Both the position numbers and the translations under genes were made by a program. This document shows, piece by piece, positions 52,109 through 63,228 of a DNA stretch of 64,000 bases. Position 1 is the first letter of the stretch. Each line of letters begins with the position of its first letter. The notes beneath the pieces are model-generated. The model was not told where the DNA came from. It saw nothing but the letters and a program-made list of their open reading frames with translations, and searched no databases. The stretch lies in contig OZ026844.1 in NCBI GenBank assembly GCA_964023205.1, forward strand, positions 34,457,326-34,521,325. Reading direction: 5' to 3'. The stretch comes from Lutraria lutraria. Taxonomy: Eukaryota > Mollusca > Bivalvia > Venerida > Mactridae.

Positions 52109-53651
52109 ACAAAGCCAAAAATAAAATGACTAATGATCATTAATGACACATAATTAACAGCCTTGTTGAAAACAAATACTGTGTATTCCCATGATTTGAC
52201 CCTAATCAACAATCAATCATTACCTCCCCTTATTACAGCCACTTGGTGTCACAGCCACCTACAATTTACAAGCAATAAACATTACTTATCCCTCCTAAAA
52301 CTTGGTGTTTTAAACTATTGAATATTGGGTAACACTACTTTTTTGCAAAAAAATCTCTTTAAAACAAAATTAATGTTGCATTAAATCTGATCAATGGTGT
52401 GTGAAATGCATCTCTAATTGCCCAACAAAAAAGCCAATCTTTCGCACACACACATACTCATTTGTCTATAGGTTTTGTACAGTACATAAATGCACCTGTG
52501 GCTGCTGACAAAGTTTTGACACAGCCTTGCTTTATGACTACGGGTCTCAACTTTAATCACATCATGTAAGTGTGAACTGTGGCAGTGTAAAAAAATACCT
52601 GAAGAAACAAGCAGGTGATCTAATGACAGTATTAAATGCCCAGGCTAATAATTAAAATACCATTAATACATAACAAACTTGTCTTTATATATCCCCAAAA
52701 TGATTCAGTATCAGTCCCGTAGATTTTAGATATTTCATGCATAGTTGTTTTCTGTGGCTTTTTATGAAGCTACCCTTTATGATACAATCTATATTTTGAA
52801 AACGTAAGTATGATTTGGTTACATATTTGAATAATAAAATTCACCTTTAAACCATAGGTCCTTTGAAGTTGCCTATATCGTCTTAGCTAAAATGTTTAAC
52901 AGCCAATACCTTTCCCATCAAAGGCTGACAATATTATGTATCCTATCATTCATATGAAACAATGGCAAAAAAACTTCACTCGTATTTTATGCAAATTATG
53001 CAGATGAAATTATTTCATCAGTCAACCAGAAGTTCATAAAAAATTAAAAGTACCCGGCTGATGAATAAGTTGTAACATAATATAAGAAAGTCAAATACCA
53101 CATGCATTTGGAATATTAACAAGACGGGTCAGCTTTCATTTAACAAGACTGAGATTTAGTCATGTAGCCTCATATTGCAACACCTGTTCTTGAACAGGTA
53201 TTCAGTATTCATATCAATATTTTATCATAGAACAAGTCTGAAGTTTTTGGAATATAAATTTCTTCAACAGTAAATTTGTATCTATTTTGATAGCACACCC
53301 ATACTAGACAGGTGTACATGGTGTTATTGTTGGCAATATATGAAAATGTCTATATAGCAATATAGATACAAATGACAGGAAGTTGAAAGCAATAACATGA
53401 ACATTTTTGTCTACAAAACCCATAATTAACTTTAACCAAACAATTTTTGTCATTTATGAATAGTGCTCAGAGTACATCATTGTTTCAGATTATAATTTCA
53501 CAAATGACTTACCTTAAGTATCATAAAATCCATGGCAACTAAACTGCAAAATTAGCTCAAGTTTTAATTTTCCACAAACTGCATCCCAATCAAATGACAG
53601 TAAATAATTGATATCAGATTTGTGTGTTATCCATTCCATTTTTCTGTCTGT

Positions 53652-53665
53652 ATTTCCATGGTAAC
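53652..53665 (-). promoter_or_regulatory. RFX X-box-like motif
   Basis: The minus strand reads GTTACCATGGAAAT, matching GTTNCCATGGNAAC except at the last base. It is a second X-box-like word in introns of this gene besides the one at 1802. Function is unknown. Confidence 0.25.
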
Positions 53666-54687
53666 ATAATAATACTCTATGATAAATTCCAATATTTATT
53701 TAACACTTTTTGTACTAATTTCTTGAGTTACAAGTAACAATATAAATGAAAAGGCAACAAGAGATTTATATCACAATCCACTCTAAGTGTGACGACTTCT
53801 TCTTGAAACTTTTTCAGAATAAATCCAATAAAATTAATTAATTGTTCATTTAATTCATTAACAAACTAAAATTCCGTAATTTCCTAAATCTAGCAGAAGA
53901 AAAAACACTACGGAACTGTTTTCACCTCCACAAGTGAAGAGCTCATTCAGATGAATGCTGGGTAATATGCAAATGAGTATAAGCTCTACCTGCTGTAATG
54001 CTTGATAAATCAGATCTTTTTGGTACTGTAACAAAACATTAGCCTCCTCCTCTAATCATTCAAGTGCCCCCAACTGCTAATCATAATAATCAAAAGATGT
54101 TTTTTCACAAGTAAAAATCTTCTCATGCTGTACACAGTCAAAAAAGTAACACAATGAAAGTCTTATATCTATAAGTACAATTATTTTATTTTTCTAGGTT
54201 CTGCTTGTCTGATTTTTCTGACAGTGTTATAAAACAGGTAATATCCTTCATTAAGTTTTTTCTGAAAGCCTCCAGGTGAAGAAGGTCATGCAAACATTTC
54301 TAAATCCCAGCAAACTCCTTCCTTTTCATATACTTTTTCCCTTTTGAGTGACTTTTAAACAAAAATTCAATAAAGTTGAGTCGCTTTTATATCCACTCAG
54401 TACAATTATTGTTAATGATAGAATTTCACTAAAATTTTTACATCTAAAGTGATTTATATCGGTATTTCACGCACAAATTGCATTCCATACAAACGTATCC
54501 TTTCCGTCACAACTGAAAATCAGTCAACTCCTGTTAAGAAATACAACAGATATGTAACGGGAGACATTTATATACCAGTAAAATAATTAGTTCCTGGTTA
54601 TGAATATTTTAAAGCACGAAATTTTATCAGCTTCGTTGTTTCTTTTTGCCTTTTTTTCTCCAATCAGCAAAATACGATAAGATGAGC

Positions 54688-54719
54688 GAGTCAGTTATGA
54701 GCAGAGTCAGTTATGAGCA
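54688..54719 (+). repeat. Perfect tandem duplication, 2 x 16 bp
   Basis: GAGTCAGTTATGAGCA occurs twice in tandem (54688-54703 and 54704-54719) without mismatch. Confidence 0.95.
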
Positions 54720-56372
54720 GCTCCGAGCAAGGTAGACTCTATCAATATATCTTATATTTTCCACAACTGGGAGAGAGACAAGATAGAGTAAACAGCTGTT
54801 AAAAGGAACTCAGAAAGCACTCAAGTAAACCAGTCTATATCCTCATGGTAACCAAAAAAAACAGCCATAGACTGGTACTCAGGCAAAAAAAAAACATTTT
54901 TTTCTCCCTCACTCTCCGGAATCAGGTAACGGTCCAGAATCTGATTAACAATACCTTGTGTCTAAGTTCTACACAGCTATCTTCACCCACAAAAAAAAAT
55001 TAAAATCGTTAATTCATGAATCTATGGAGTCGGTCACGGTCACGTCTGTGAGAAAACAGCAAAGGTCCTCATCAGCTTTCTTTCCATACGCACACCTGAG
55101 TCCAAGAATATGATGACTGAGTAAATTGATACTCAACCAAAATTATCAATAAAACAACCGTTCTTTGTAGAACACTACAATAACTTTAATGAACAAATCA
55201 TTTGATTCAAGTATGGTTTCTACCCAACAGACTTGTTACTTTATTTTAATCTTCTTTACTCCACAAAACTTTCATTTATATTTTCTGTGATAAGCAGACT
55301 GTATTTATCACACTGGTTAAGTCTAAAGCAAACTTTTGAAGCCACGCTAAAAAAGGCTTTAATCCGATAGTGTCAACTGTATATACTATCACAGCAAGAT
55401 AAACTACATTATGAAATGTATAACATATGACAGAGGTTATCATAAATCCAAAATTTTTGCAGTAAAAGTGTTTTATTTCCACAAATGTTTCTCTATCTAC
55501 ACTGCGTCTACTTCCGTTAGATATCATACGAAATCATGTTAACCCAACAATTAAAATTTTTCAACCATGTTTTTACACACAGTTTTAATGACCGATATAA
55601 AATGATATAAACTTTTACACACAGCATGCCACGCTGTCATCTAAGCAAGCAATTCATACTAATGTATTTTACTGCAAAAAAAAGCGATCAAACAGTTTAA
55701 ATCCATATTCAAAATATCTCAATATACTGCTGTAGAAATGTGTGTCATTTGTACCTAGTTACTAACGACCTTGTGCGTGAACACTGCGTCCATGGAGCGT
55801 TGGCCCTAAACCTTGTCACACTTTATTGCCACAAACAGAGCAGTTAAATCTAAATATTTAACAGACCAAATAGAGTCCTAGGACATCCTTTAATCTACAT
55901 GGTCATAAAATATTCAAATTGATATGCCTGTCATAATAATGTCCTTATGGCTTCTTAAGGCTAAGTTTTAATAAATAGGGAATTCATGTTTACATTACAA
56001 CACGTCAGAGAGTATTCATTAAACATACCTGAGAGACACAATGTTACAATTAAGATCATCAAAATAAAGAAGAATGCTGATTTCTACTTAATTGAAACTA
56101 ATTAGACTTAATAATGCATGTGTAATTAACATGCAAATTTATTCAACTGGAAACAAGTATTATGTATTACAATGGTGTTCCGAGCGCTAAATTAAAGTTT
56201 TCAAAATGATTACGACAAATTCAAAGGAATAAAAAGCAATTAATCATAAGTAGATGACAATCCTAATAATTATTAACTAATTTTTATACATAAATAAATC
56301 TCAAAATCAAATCAATCAAAATAAAATTTTTTTTTAAAAACTCTTTGTAATCTCTGAAACCAATTTTATTAT

Positions 56373-56572
56373 NNNNNNNNNNNNNNNNNNNNNNNNNNNN
56401 NNNNNNNNNNNNNNNNNNNNNNNNNNNNNNNNNNNNNNNNNNNNNNNNNNNNNNNNNNNNNNNNNNNNNNNNNNNNNNNNNNNNNNNNNNNNNNNNNNNN
56501 NNNNNNNNNNNNNNNNNNNNNNNNNNNNNNNNNNNNNNNNNNNNNNNNNNNNNNNNNNNNNNNNNNNNNNNN
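56373..56572. other. Assembly gap (200 N)
   Basis: Exactly 200 unresolved bases. The round number suggests a fixed-size scaffolding gap, so the true missing length is unknown and an exon or a larger element could be hidden here. Confidence 0.98.
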
Positions 56573-58464
56573 AAAACACTAAAATCTCATAAAACTCTCA
56601 ACAATCTTTTAATATGAGACATCATAATAAATATAACCTTCCATCTTCATCTTTCAAAGTTAATATGTATAATGATGCAAGAAATAAGAAAACACATTGT
56701 AAGCAATTACAAGAGGAGGCATCAAGTCACATTTACACATATTGGTGACCGTTCATCCTCACAAAAATCATTTTTAAGGGATTTTGTAAGGAAATTGTTC
56801 AACAGGTGGTTACCATACAATGAAATTGACACAGATAAAAGAAATGCAATCATCTCCTTAAAGAGTGCAACAGCTTTAAATGGATTAAGGGCCAAAAAGG
56901 GGTCAGATGATTTAAGGAACTAAACATATGGCATCTTTGCACAAGACCACAGTATCTCTCATTAACACTGAGGTAAAAACAATAAATTGCACATTGCTCC
57001 GATAAACATCACACAATGAATAAATTCATTCTTCCTTAACAAAATATACATTTATAAAAAAAGACGGCTTCACTAATTTACTGCCTGGCCATAGTTTACA
57101 AAAGAGTTTATGAAGCAAACTGGTCATAAATAGAATATCATTACAAAATAAACATGGCTGACAAAATTTTATTTTCTTTTATGGTACTTGAGATCACGGC
57201 CTCTTCAAAAGTTGTTATGTCAACTGCTACTTAAAATAGTGGGCCACGATCTACTGTCAAAATGGCCCATAAAGATGATTTCAGGACAATGCAGTGTCAA
57301 GTTAAGAGATCAATTGAACTGTAAAAATAGGAACTTCTTCAGATCATAAAACATTTATATAAGTATATGTTCAATGAAAGCTGTTATACTTTCAATAAAA
57401 TGTCATGACACTGTAAAATAACTCTATGATCAAGGCAACTTAAACCACAACTTGTAAAATTTTATGTTTTATATATTTCCTGTCCTCATTAAATTTTTAG
57501 CAAAAAATAAAATGTTTCAATTTGATATGAAAATTTGAACATGACACTATCAATGACATTGTTTCATTACATCAAAAATACTGAAATTAAGACTTTTTTG
57601 GATAGTTTTCATTGTTACTTAGTAAGTGAACCATAAGTGAATTTTACAACCTAGGAGCGTTGCTCTATCTAAATAATGCATTAAATACAGAGTTTGACAC
57701 ACAACAACTATCACTGAGATTCTACAAACGATTAATACCGTAATAATCAGATTGATAAAAAGTTATTCTAAAAATGTTAAAACTTCTTTTCTCGGAGGTT
57801 TAACTGAAATTAGTACTAGCAACCTGGAGAGTCATTTTGGTGACTTTCAGCTTTGAAGATGAATGATTGGTAACACACAGACCTCCTTTAAGCAGAAGGA
57901 TGGGATTCAGATTCACAGTGCAGGTGAGGGGGCACTTGATTACAGGTACTAGTCAGAGACCATTATACCAATGGACCATTGAGTTCCCTTAAATTTGATT
58001 ACTAATTCAAAAGTGATTTATTAAGGGGAGTATTAAATAAGAAAGTTTGGGAAAACATGAATAAGGAGAAAACTTTTAAGGTACACTTATTACAAGCCAC
58101 AATCAAGATGAAAGAAGTGCATAGCTCCAACAGCTAATGTAAATAGTGAATGCATTCTCAAAGGTTTTATACAACCCCTCTCACCATGTGCATTTCTGTA
58201 AGATTATGTAAACAACAGGATTAGTTTAAATCAAACAAGGAAGGCATAGGAGCACAACAATCTTTGTAATGATCAAACAAAACAATACAAGAATCTTGTG
58301 TTTTATCTAACCAGAATGTCTACATCATAAAGAAAGTGTTTAGTTGAACTTTGTCTTACAATGATATCATGTGGAATAGTCATACATTATTAGGTTTTAA
58401 AGATTGAGGGAGGAGAGTTCAATGACACATTGACTAAGTCTGATCATTGAAGCTACAGGACTGT

Positions 58465-58568
58465 CTATCAGCATATGGAGTTGTGCATCTTTTACCTCAA
58501 GCTGACACCTTTGAAGTTATCTGCACTTGAATTTGTACTTCGGTATAACATATATATGAAAATCTTGT
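58465..58568 (+). repeat. Diverged direct duplication, copy 1
   Basis: TATCAGCATATGGAGTTGTGC, then GAAGTTATCTGCACTTGAAT, TTGTACTT and TATATGAAAATCTTGT are collinear with 58633-58748. Confidence 0.7.
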
Positions 58569-58632
58569 GCGACTGTCATTGTAATCTCAAAAAGCATTTT
58601 GGTGCAGAGTAATAAAATTATAAAGGAATGTT

Positions 58633-58748
58633 TATCAGCTTATGAAGTTGTGCATAAAGGGTTTTAACTCTGTCAAAATCAGAATACTTTAGAGTTATCT
58701 GCCCTTAAATTTGTATTTTTGTATTACATAACTATATGAAAATCTTGT
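58633..58748 (+). repeat. Diverged direct duplication, copy 2
   Basis: TATCAGCTTATGAAGTTGTGC, then GAGTTATCTGCCCTTAAAT, TTGTATTT and TATATGAAAATCTTGT follow the order of copy 1, about 170-180 bp downstream of it. This is a local segmental duplication. Confidence 0.7.
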
Positions 58749-58787
58749 ATTACACAAGTATAGTGTACCATGACCAGAATTATAGAA

Positions 58788-58804
58788 GGGGGGGGGGGGG
58801 GGGG
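58788..58804 (+). repeat. Poly-G homopolymer tract (17 G)
   Basis: Seventeen consecutive guanines directly after the second duplication copy. This is the third long G/C homopolymer in the window. Confidence 0.95.
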
Positions 58805-59386
58805 CATCTGTGTTCTATGGATGCATTTATATTTTCTAAAATTCAATATCAGGTAAAATATCAGTGCATCTACTATGGTGAAAGTGGGTATCATGTTTGC
58901 TTAAAATATTCAGTCATTGTGTAATATCATATGGACAAGATGCATACATTCACCAATTTTAACCACAAAATACAATTTCTACCTCAAGGCCATATAATGT
59001 TTCTTGTTCTTTTTGTGAAATTGAATAAGATCTCTAAAAGATAATTTTAAAGTCAAAAATTTCATTGACATACAATTACCCAAGTAACAGTACTACATCT
59101 CATTTTTCTATTTGCACAGCTAAATTGACAATAATAAGGTGTTCCTACAGCAGGGATTGAACAGTAAGGGTGTGTCGTATGCACTTTAAGGAGATACAGA
59201 ACAGTTCTTTAACACAAGAGGTGGTATTTACCTCAATTACTGATATATAAGTCAGTCTACTCTACCCACAATTAATTCCTAGCTAAACAGCCGAATGTTT
59301 GTTCATAAAATATCATAAAATGTACGGTAAGTACAAAATAGTTTATTTTGGCTACATAATGTCAGTTCACAAAATGTAAGCACCAG

Positions 59387-59661
59387 CAGGGTCCTCATTT
59401 GACCCTTAAAATGGCATTTTGACACTTGAAATTAACAAGTTAAAGCCCCTGACTCTTGATAGTTTATACCACAGTGTCAGAGAGGAAAATTTGTTGACTC
59501 TTTTAATTAGCATATAAACTTAGCTTCTGACTTCTGGGAATTGGAACCAAAGGGTCAAATTTACTCTTACATTAACAGGAAATTTTGTTGACACTTCAAA
59601 TTATGATCAGCTAAGGGTAATTTTTTACCATCAACATTACAGAAGTCTAGTGAGCACCTTG
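59387..59661 (+). mobile_element. hAT-like non-autonomous element (275 bp), diverged
   Basis: The head CAGGGTCCTCATTTGACCC matches the head of the 21477 element (CAGGGCCCTCATTTGACG). The end CTAGTGAGCACCTTG is an imperfect inverted copy of it, 11 of 15 positions. Flanks CACCAG (left) and CAACAG (right) could be a worn target duplication. The interior repeats TGAC-N-CTT at least five times, where the other element repeats TTCCCCT. There is no coding sequence. Confidence 0.5.
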
Positions 59662-61285
59662 CAACAGATAACTATAATTGACAAATATGCTAAAATAAGT
59701 TTGACCGCTATAATTCTACAGCTGCACGTCACCTTTGTCAATTAACTTAGAAATTTGGCTCCCTTGATAAACACTCTATAAGAAATGAAAATGTCATTAT
59801 AAAATGTATGAAATTTCTACAGTTTGATGTGAGAATATTAATGAAATGACACTAAGCAATATATTCTGGTAAAGGGATATCCCAGAAGACTTAAGTTAAA
59901 ACCTAGCCAGGTGTTAATATGTACACACTCTCTTATTTCTTAATATCGACTGAGTGAGAAATTAATACATAAAATACTGTAATAATGTATTTCAACAACT
60001 AATCTGACACCAAATACATATACAGGGATCATACTGGTTCACAATGTCTGTATAACAGACTCTTCTTAGGTCATCAAAGAAGAAATAAGTATGAAAAAGG
60101 AAAAATATAATAAACGAAACCCAATATTTCAACAATGACTACACGAAACATAATGAAAGTAGAGTATATGACAAGCAGTTTCACTAAGATTTGATACTCA
60201 AATAAAGGTTACCAGTCACATAGTAACTAGAATCATATTATGCATTCAATTTAATGAAATCTAAGGAGATTTTTTTCACTCTTAAAATCCATCATCAAAA
60301 CAAGATTTGCAACTGAGATCTCAAAATAAGCATGAAGGACAATCTCAAAGTGTTTTATGATATAAACATTAAGATCTACTTAACAACCCCTATGATTGGG
60401 TATTAACTAGGGATGTCAAAATTGACAAGAGGTCAGTTGTGTGAGATATAAATGAAGGTACTATAAACCCTAAATCCCCCACCCCCTGGTGAACGAAAAA
60501 CACATACAAACAAAAACGCACATGTATTTACTGATGTGATAGATCAAATAAACCTCTAATTAATAGTCAACTGTGGATAAAAGTCTTACATATCCAACTC
60601 CCTTAGATTGCATCGATTCAAAAGTTATAAGAAAAAACTTGTATAAGTGGTCGAAACTTTATGACCAGTTGAGGTGACGAAGTTAACCGTAATTGAAGTA
60701 ATTTGTGCCAATAGCTGCCACTTGTCTTGTATACATAAGCTGTGTATATTATCTATACCATATAAAGACTTACTTTCCTGTTTTCTTTTGAAGTGACCGC
60801 TAATAGATCAAAGATTGTTACAAGGAATTATAGGCCCACTGGTAGGCAATGGTCAACTATTCGCTATTTCAAAGTGCTTATAACACATTATCAGAGGCTG
60901 TTTGAAATGTAAATTAGGACAACATTGTCGTGTATTTTAATCTGCCACTTACATTAACAAACTAATGAAAAGAAACCGTAGGCATTTAATCCTAACAAGG
61001 CAAGCGTTTTCAAGTGATCACCTTTGATTTGAACTAAAATAAAACCTTAACCATATCAGATAAATGGAAAATAATGCTGTGATGGTCAACAAACATTTAT
61101 ACACAGAATATAGACTAGATAAATAAGTGGGCACATTTAAGACACTTGTCTTAATCCGAGAATTAATCAAACTTCTTTGATGTTATATTAAACTCAAAGC
61201 TGAACTGAAAACAATCCTGTTGAGTATTAAAGATAATTTGCTACTTGATAGAGGATCTATCTGATTGTGGGGGCGGTTTCGGCCG

Positions 61286-61343
61286 GGCCACATGATATAA
61301 CATTGAACTGGTATGTGCCAGGCCACATGATATATATAACATT
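61286..61343 (+). repeat. Duplicated GGCCACATGATATAACATT word
   Basis: GGCCACATGATATAACATT at 61286-61304 recurs at 61321-61343 with four extra TATA bases. The two are separated by 16 bp. Confidence 0.85.
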
Positions 61344-61715
61344 AATTTTTTTTCTTTTTGTTTCAACAATATATTACCTGCCAATAATAATAAACTGCCG
61401 GAGTTATCTCACACGCCATTACCTAACTTGTTAAACATTAAACTGGCAGGGAAATAATTAACAACAAAATTACTGAAACATCTGTCACTTAACAACAACA
61501 ACAACATTTGTGCAGTCAATCTAAGATACATAACTCTGTAGTAGCTTCAACAATTATTTTGCTTAAGACGCCCAGAGCACAATTCTGTTACAGTGTGAGT
61601 GAGTTTTATTTAACTTTTTTACTTGCTCATCATCCAAAATTTACTAGATAGGGTGCTAAATAATAACAGAAACAAGTATCTTGTCATAAATTGTCTCAGT
61701 TTGGTTACATATCTA

Positions 61716-61889
61716 CAGTACAACTTCTCCAGAGCGCCCCTCTCTTGAGCAACAACCTCTCTTCAACAACAGCATGATTTTCCCACTGTTCAATGTAACT
61801 ATTAACTAAAGCTCTTTAGAGCAACAACCTCTCAACAACAGCATAATTTTGCTACTCCCAAAGGGTGTTGCTTTGGACAGGTTGCACTG
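61716..61889 (+). mobile_element. TA-flanked MITE (174 bp), copy 1
   Basis: The element begins CAGTACAACTTCTCCAGAG and ends CTTTGGACAGGTTGCACTG, imperfect terminal inverted repeats, with TA on each side (61714-61715 and 61890-61891). CAGT...ACTG ends with TA duplication are typical of Tc1/mariner-type MITEs. The interior contains two AGAGCAACAACCTCT-like words. An inverted relative lies at 63053-63228. Confidence 0.8.
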
Positions 61890-62035
61890 TATATTCAAAT
61901 TGAGGTTTGTTAAAAGTTACATTAACACCATTTTGACCTATCCATGTAATATTCAAGTGACAAAGAAGCTAAAATACACTTTCATGTATTTTCCTCAACT
62001 CAGTATCTTAGGTTTTAACTTCATCAACACAATAC

Positions 62036-62089
62036 CAGAAAAAAACATGCCCCTATTTTGTATTTTTTATCAACTAAATGGCAGCCCAT
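62036..62089 (-). CDS. Candidate alternative first exon beginning MGC (18 codons)
   Basis: On the minus strand an ATG at 62089 in excellent context (CATCATGGG: A at -3, G at +4) opens MGCHLVDKKYKIGACFFL. It ends in CTG before a GTATTG donor (62035-62030), in phase 0 with the known exon. The MGC start is compatible with N-myristoylation and recalls the MGC start I remember for short vertebrate PDZRN isoforms. About 84 nt upstream is an initiator-like TCAGTT, with a TTTAAAAAG TATA-like word 27 nt before it. Against it: the donor is mediocre, and upstream ATGs (one in an overlapping frame) lie in the would-be leader. Not proven. Confidence 0.18.
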
Positions 62090-62167
62090 GATGGCCGTTA
62101 AAAACCAATTGATTAGTCCGTAATTTCACCAGATCCATCAACAGGCACTATGATAAAGGCATCTTTG

Positions 62168-62200
62168 TGAACTGAAATATGTAATGTGTCCCTTTTTAAA
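62168..62200 (-). promoter_or_regulatory. Possible core promoter (TATA-like plus initiator) on the minus strand
   Basis: TTTAAAAAG starts at 62200 and an initiator-like TCAGTT has its A at 62173, a spacing of about 27 nt, close to the usual TATA-Inr distance. It points at the candidate exon at 62036-62089. Both words are common in AT-rich DNA, so the call is weak. Confidence 0.15.
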
Positions 62201-62272
62201 CCCCACTGTGATAATGATGCTCGTTTAATAAATATTAGTTTATTAATGTATTTATGATAACACGTCATTGAA

Positions 62273-62290
62273 GCGCCATCTGGTGGCAGG
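62273..62290 (-). promoter_or_regulatory. CTCF-type insulator motif
   Basis: The minus strand reads CCTGCCACCAGATGGCGC, which fits the conserved CTCF core (CCACCAG-G/A-N-GGCGC) and contains AGATGGCGC, the core known from Drosophila CTCF. It is GC-rich inside AT-rich intron and is the only such match I found in the window. CTCF is conserved across bilaterians and organises loops and enhancer-promoter contacts. Occupancy is not shown by sequence. Confidence 0.5.
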
Positions 62291-63052
62291 AAATGAAAAA
62301 TTTAGCGCAGTATAAAAAAAATATGTTGATAATTAATTAATTATTCAAATCACCTAAAGTTACCAAATTAACATGTTTGTTATATTATACTAATTAAATG
62401 TACATTGCAGTTATAAATGGTGATAAATGGAGCTCCATATGGTGAAATTACTGAATCATTTCATGGCTTATAAGGATGTTACATCATACTTGGATATCAT
62501 AATCTTCATCATCATTTAATAGGATTACTGCTGCTTTAAGTGGTCCACTCAAAGCTCTGTACATTTCCAGCATGTGAACCACATCTGTTATCAGAAATAA
62601 TTCCATTAAACAATAAAAAATATCCTAATTCTATTATTACAAGTTTGTTGCATTATCAGCAAGAGCAAACATCATCATCGGATGGTGTTAATAAAATTGT
62701 TTATTATACCTTAATATCAAAATTCTAAATAACTTAAATAATTTTGTCATTCTTATCAAACTCTTTTATTCTTACTTTAATATTTGCTTCTTTCGTAACA
62801 TTCAAGATAATTGAACAATATAGATGAAACCTGACCAATTAAGTACATGCAAGTATATTTAAGTTCAGGGATACAGAAAACAATAAAATTTTAAATGACG
62901 GCCTAACAAGCTTTTTATACAGCATTGAACCTTCCACAGTAATAATCATAGAACTTAATCTCTGCTATACATATGGTTTATATAAATCATGTTATACATT
63001 TCCAGAATTAACTCAAGAATCATGTTACAGAGGAATCCAAATACAAACAATA

Positions 63053-63228
63053 CAGTGCAACCTCTCCAAAGCAACACCCTTAGGGAGAAGCAAAATTATG
63101 TTGTTGTTAAGAGATTGCTGCTCTAGAGAGGTTAAATTAATAGTTAAATCGTGCAGTGGGAAAAAATCATGCTGTTGTTGCAGCGAGATTGTTGCTCAAG
63201 AGAGGGCCGCTCTGGAGGGGTTGAATTG
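63053..63228 (-). mobile_element. TA-flanked MITE (176 bp), copy 2, inverted relative to copy 1
   Basis: It begins CAGTGCAACCTCTCCAAAG and ends GGAGGGGTTGAATTG, flanked by TA at 63051-63052 and 63229-63230. Its reverse complement aligns end to end with 61716-61889, sharing CTCTCTTGAGCAACAA, CAACAACAGCATGATTTT and AAGGGTGTTGCTTTGGA. The two copies are about 1.16 kb apart and inverted, so the transcript could fold into a long hairpin. Confidence 0.8.

Larger units (their letters stand above)
44455..56372 (-). other. Upstream intron, fifth segment
   Basis: AT-rich intronic DNA up to the assembly gap. It contains a donor-bearing candidate exon at 46095-46174, a 39-bp-arm foldback at 50917-51014, a diverged 62-bp-period tandem duplication at 51994-52108, an X-box-like word at 53652-53665 and a 2 x 16-bp duplication at 54688-54719. 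It also has a GGGGAGGTAAT word on the minus strand near 52222. No coding exon or RNA gene is convincing in the intervals. Confidence 0.6.
56573..61715 (-). other. Upstream intron, sixth segment
   Basis: AT-rich intron between the gap and the inverted MITE pair. It contains an unassigned plus-strand open frame at 56672-56923, a diverged direct duplication at 58465-58568 and 58633-58748, a G17 run, a hAT-like element at 59387-59661 and a duplicated 19-23-bp word at 61286-61343. No coding exon was recognised in the intervals. Confidence 0.6.
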
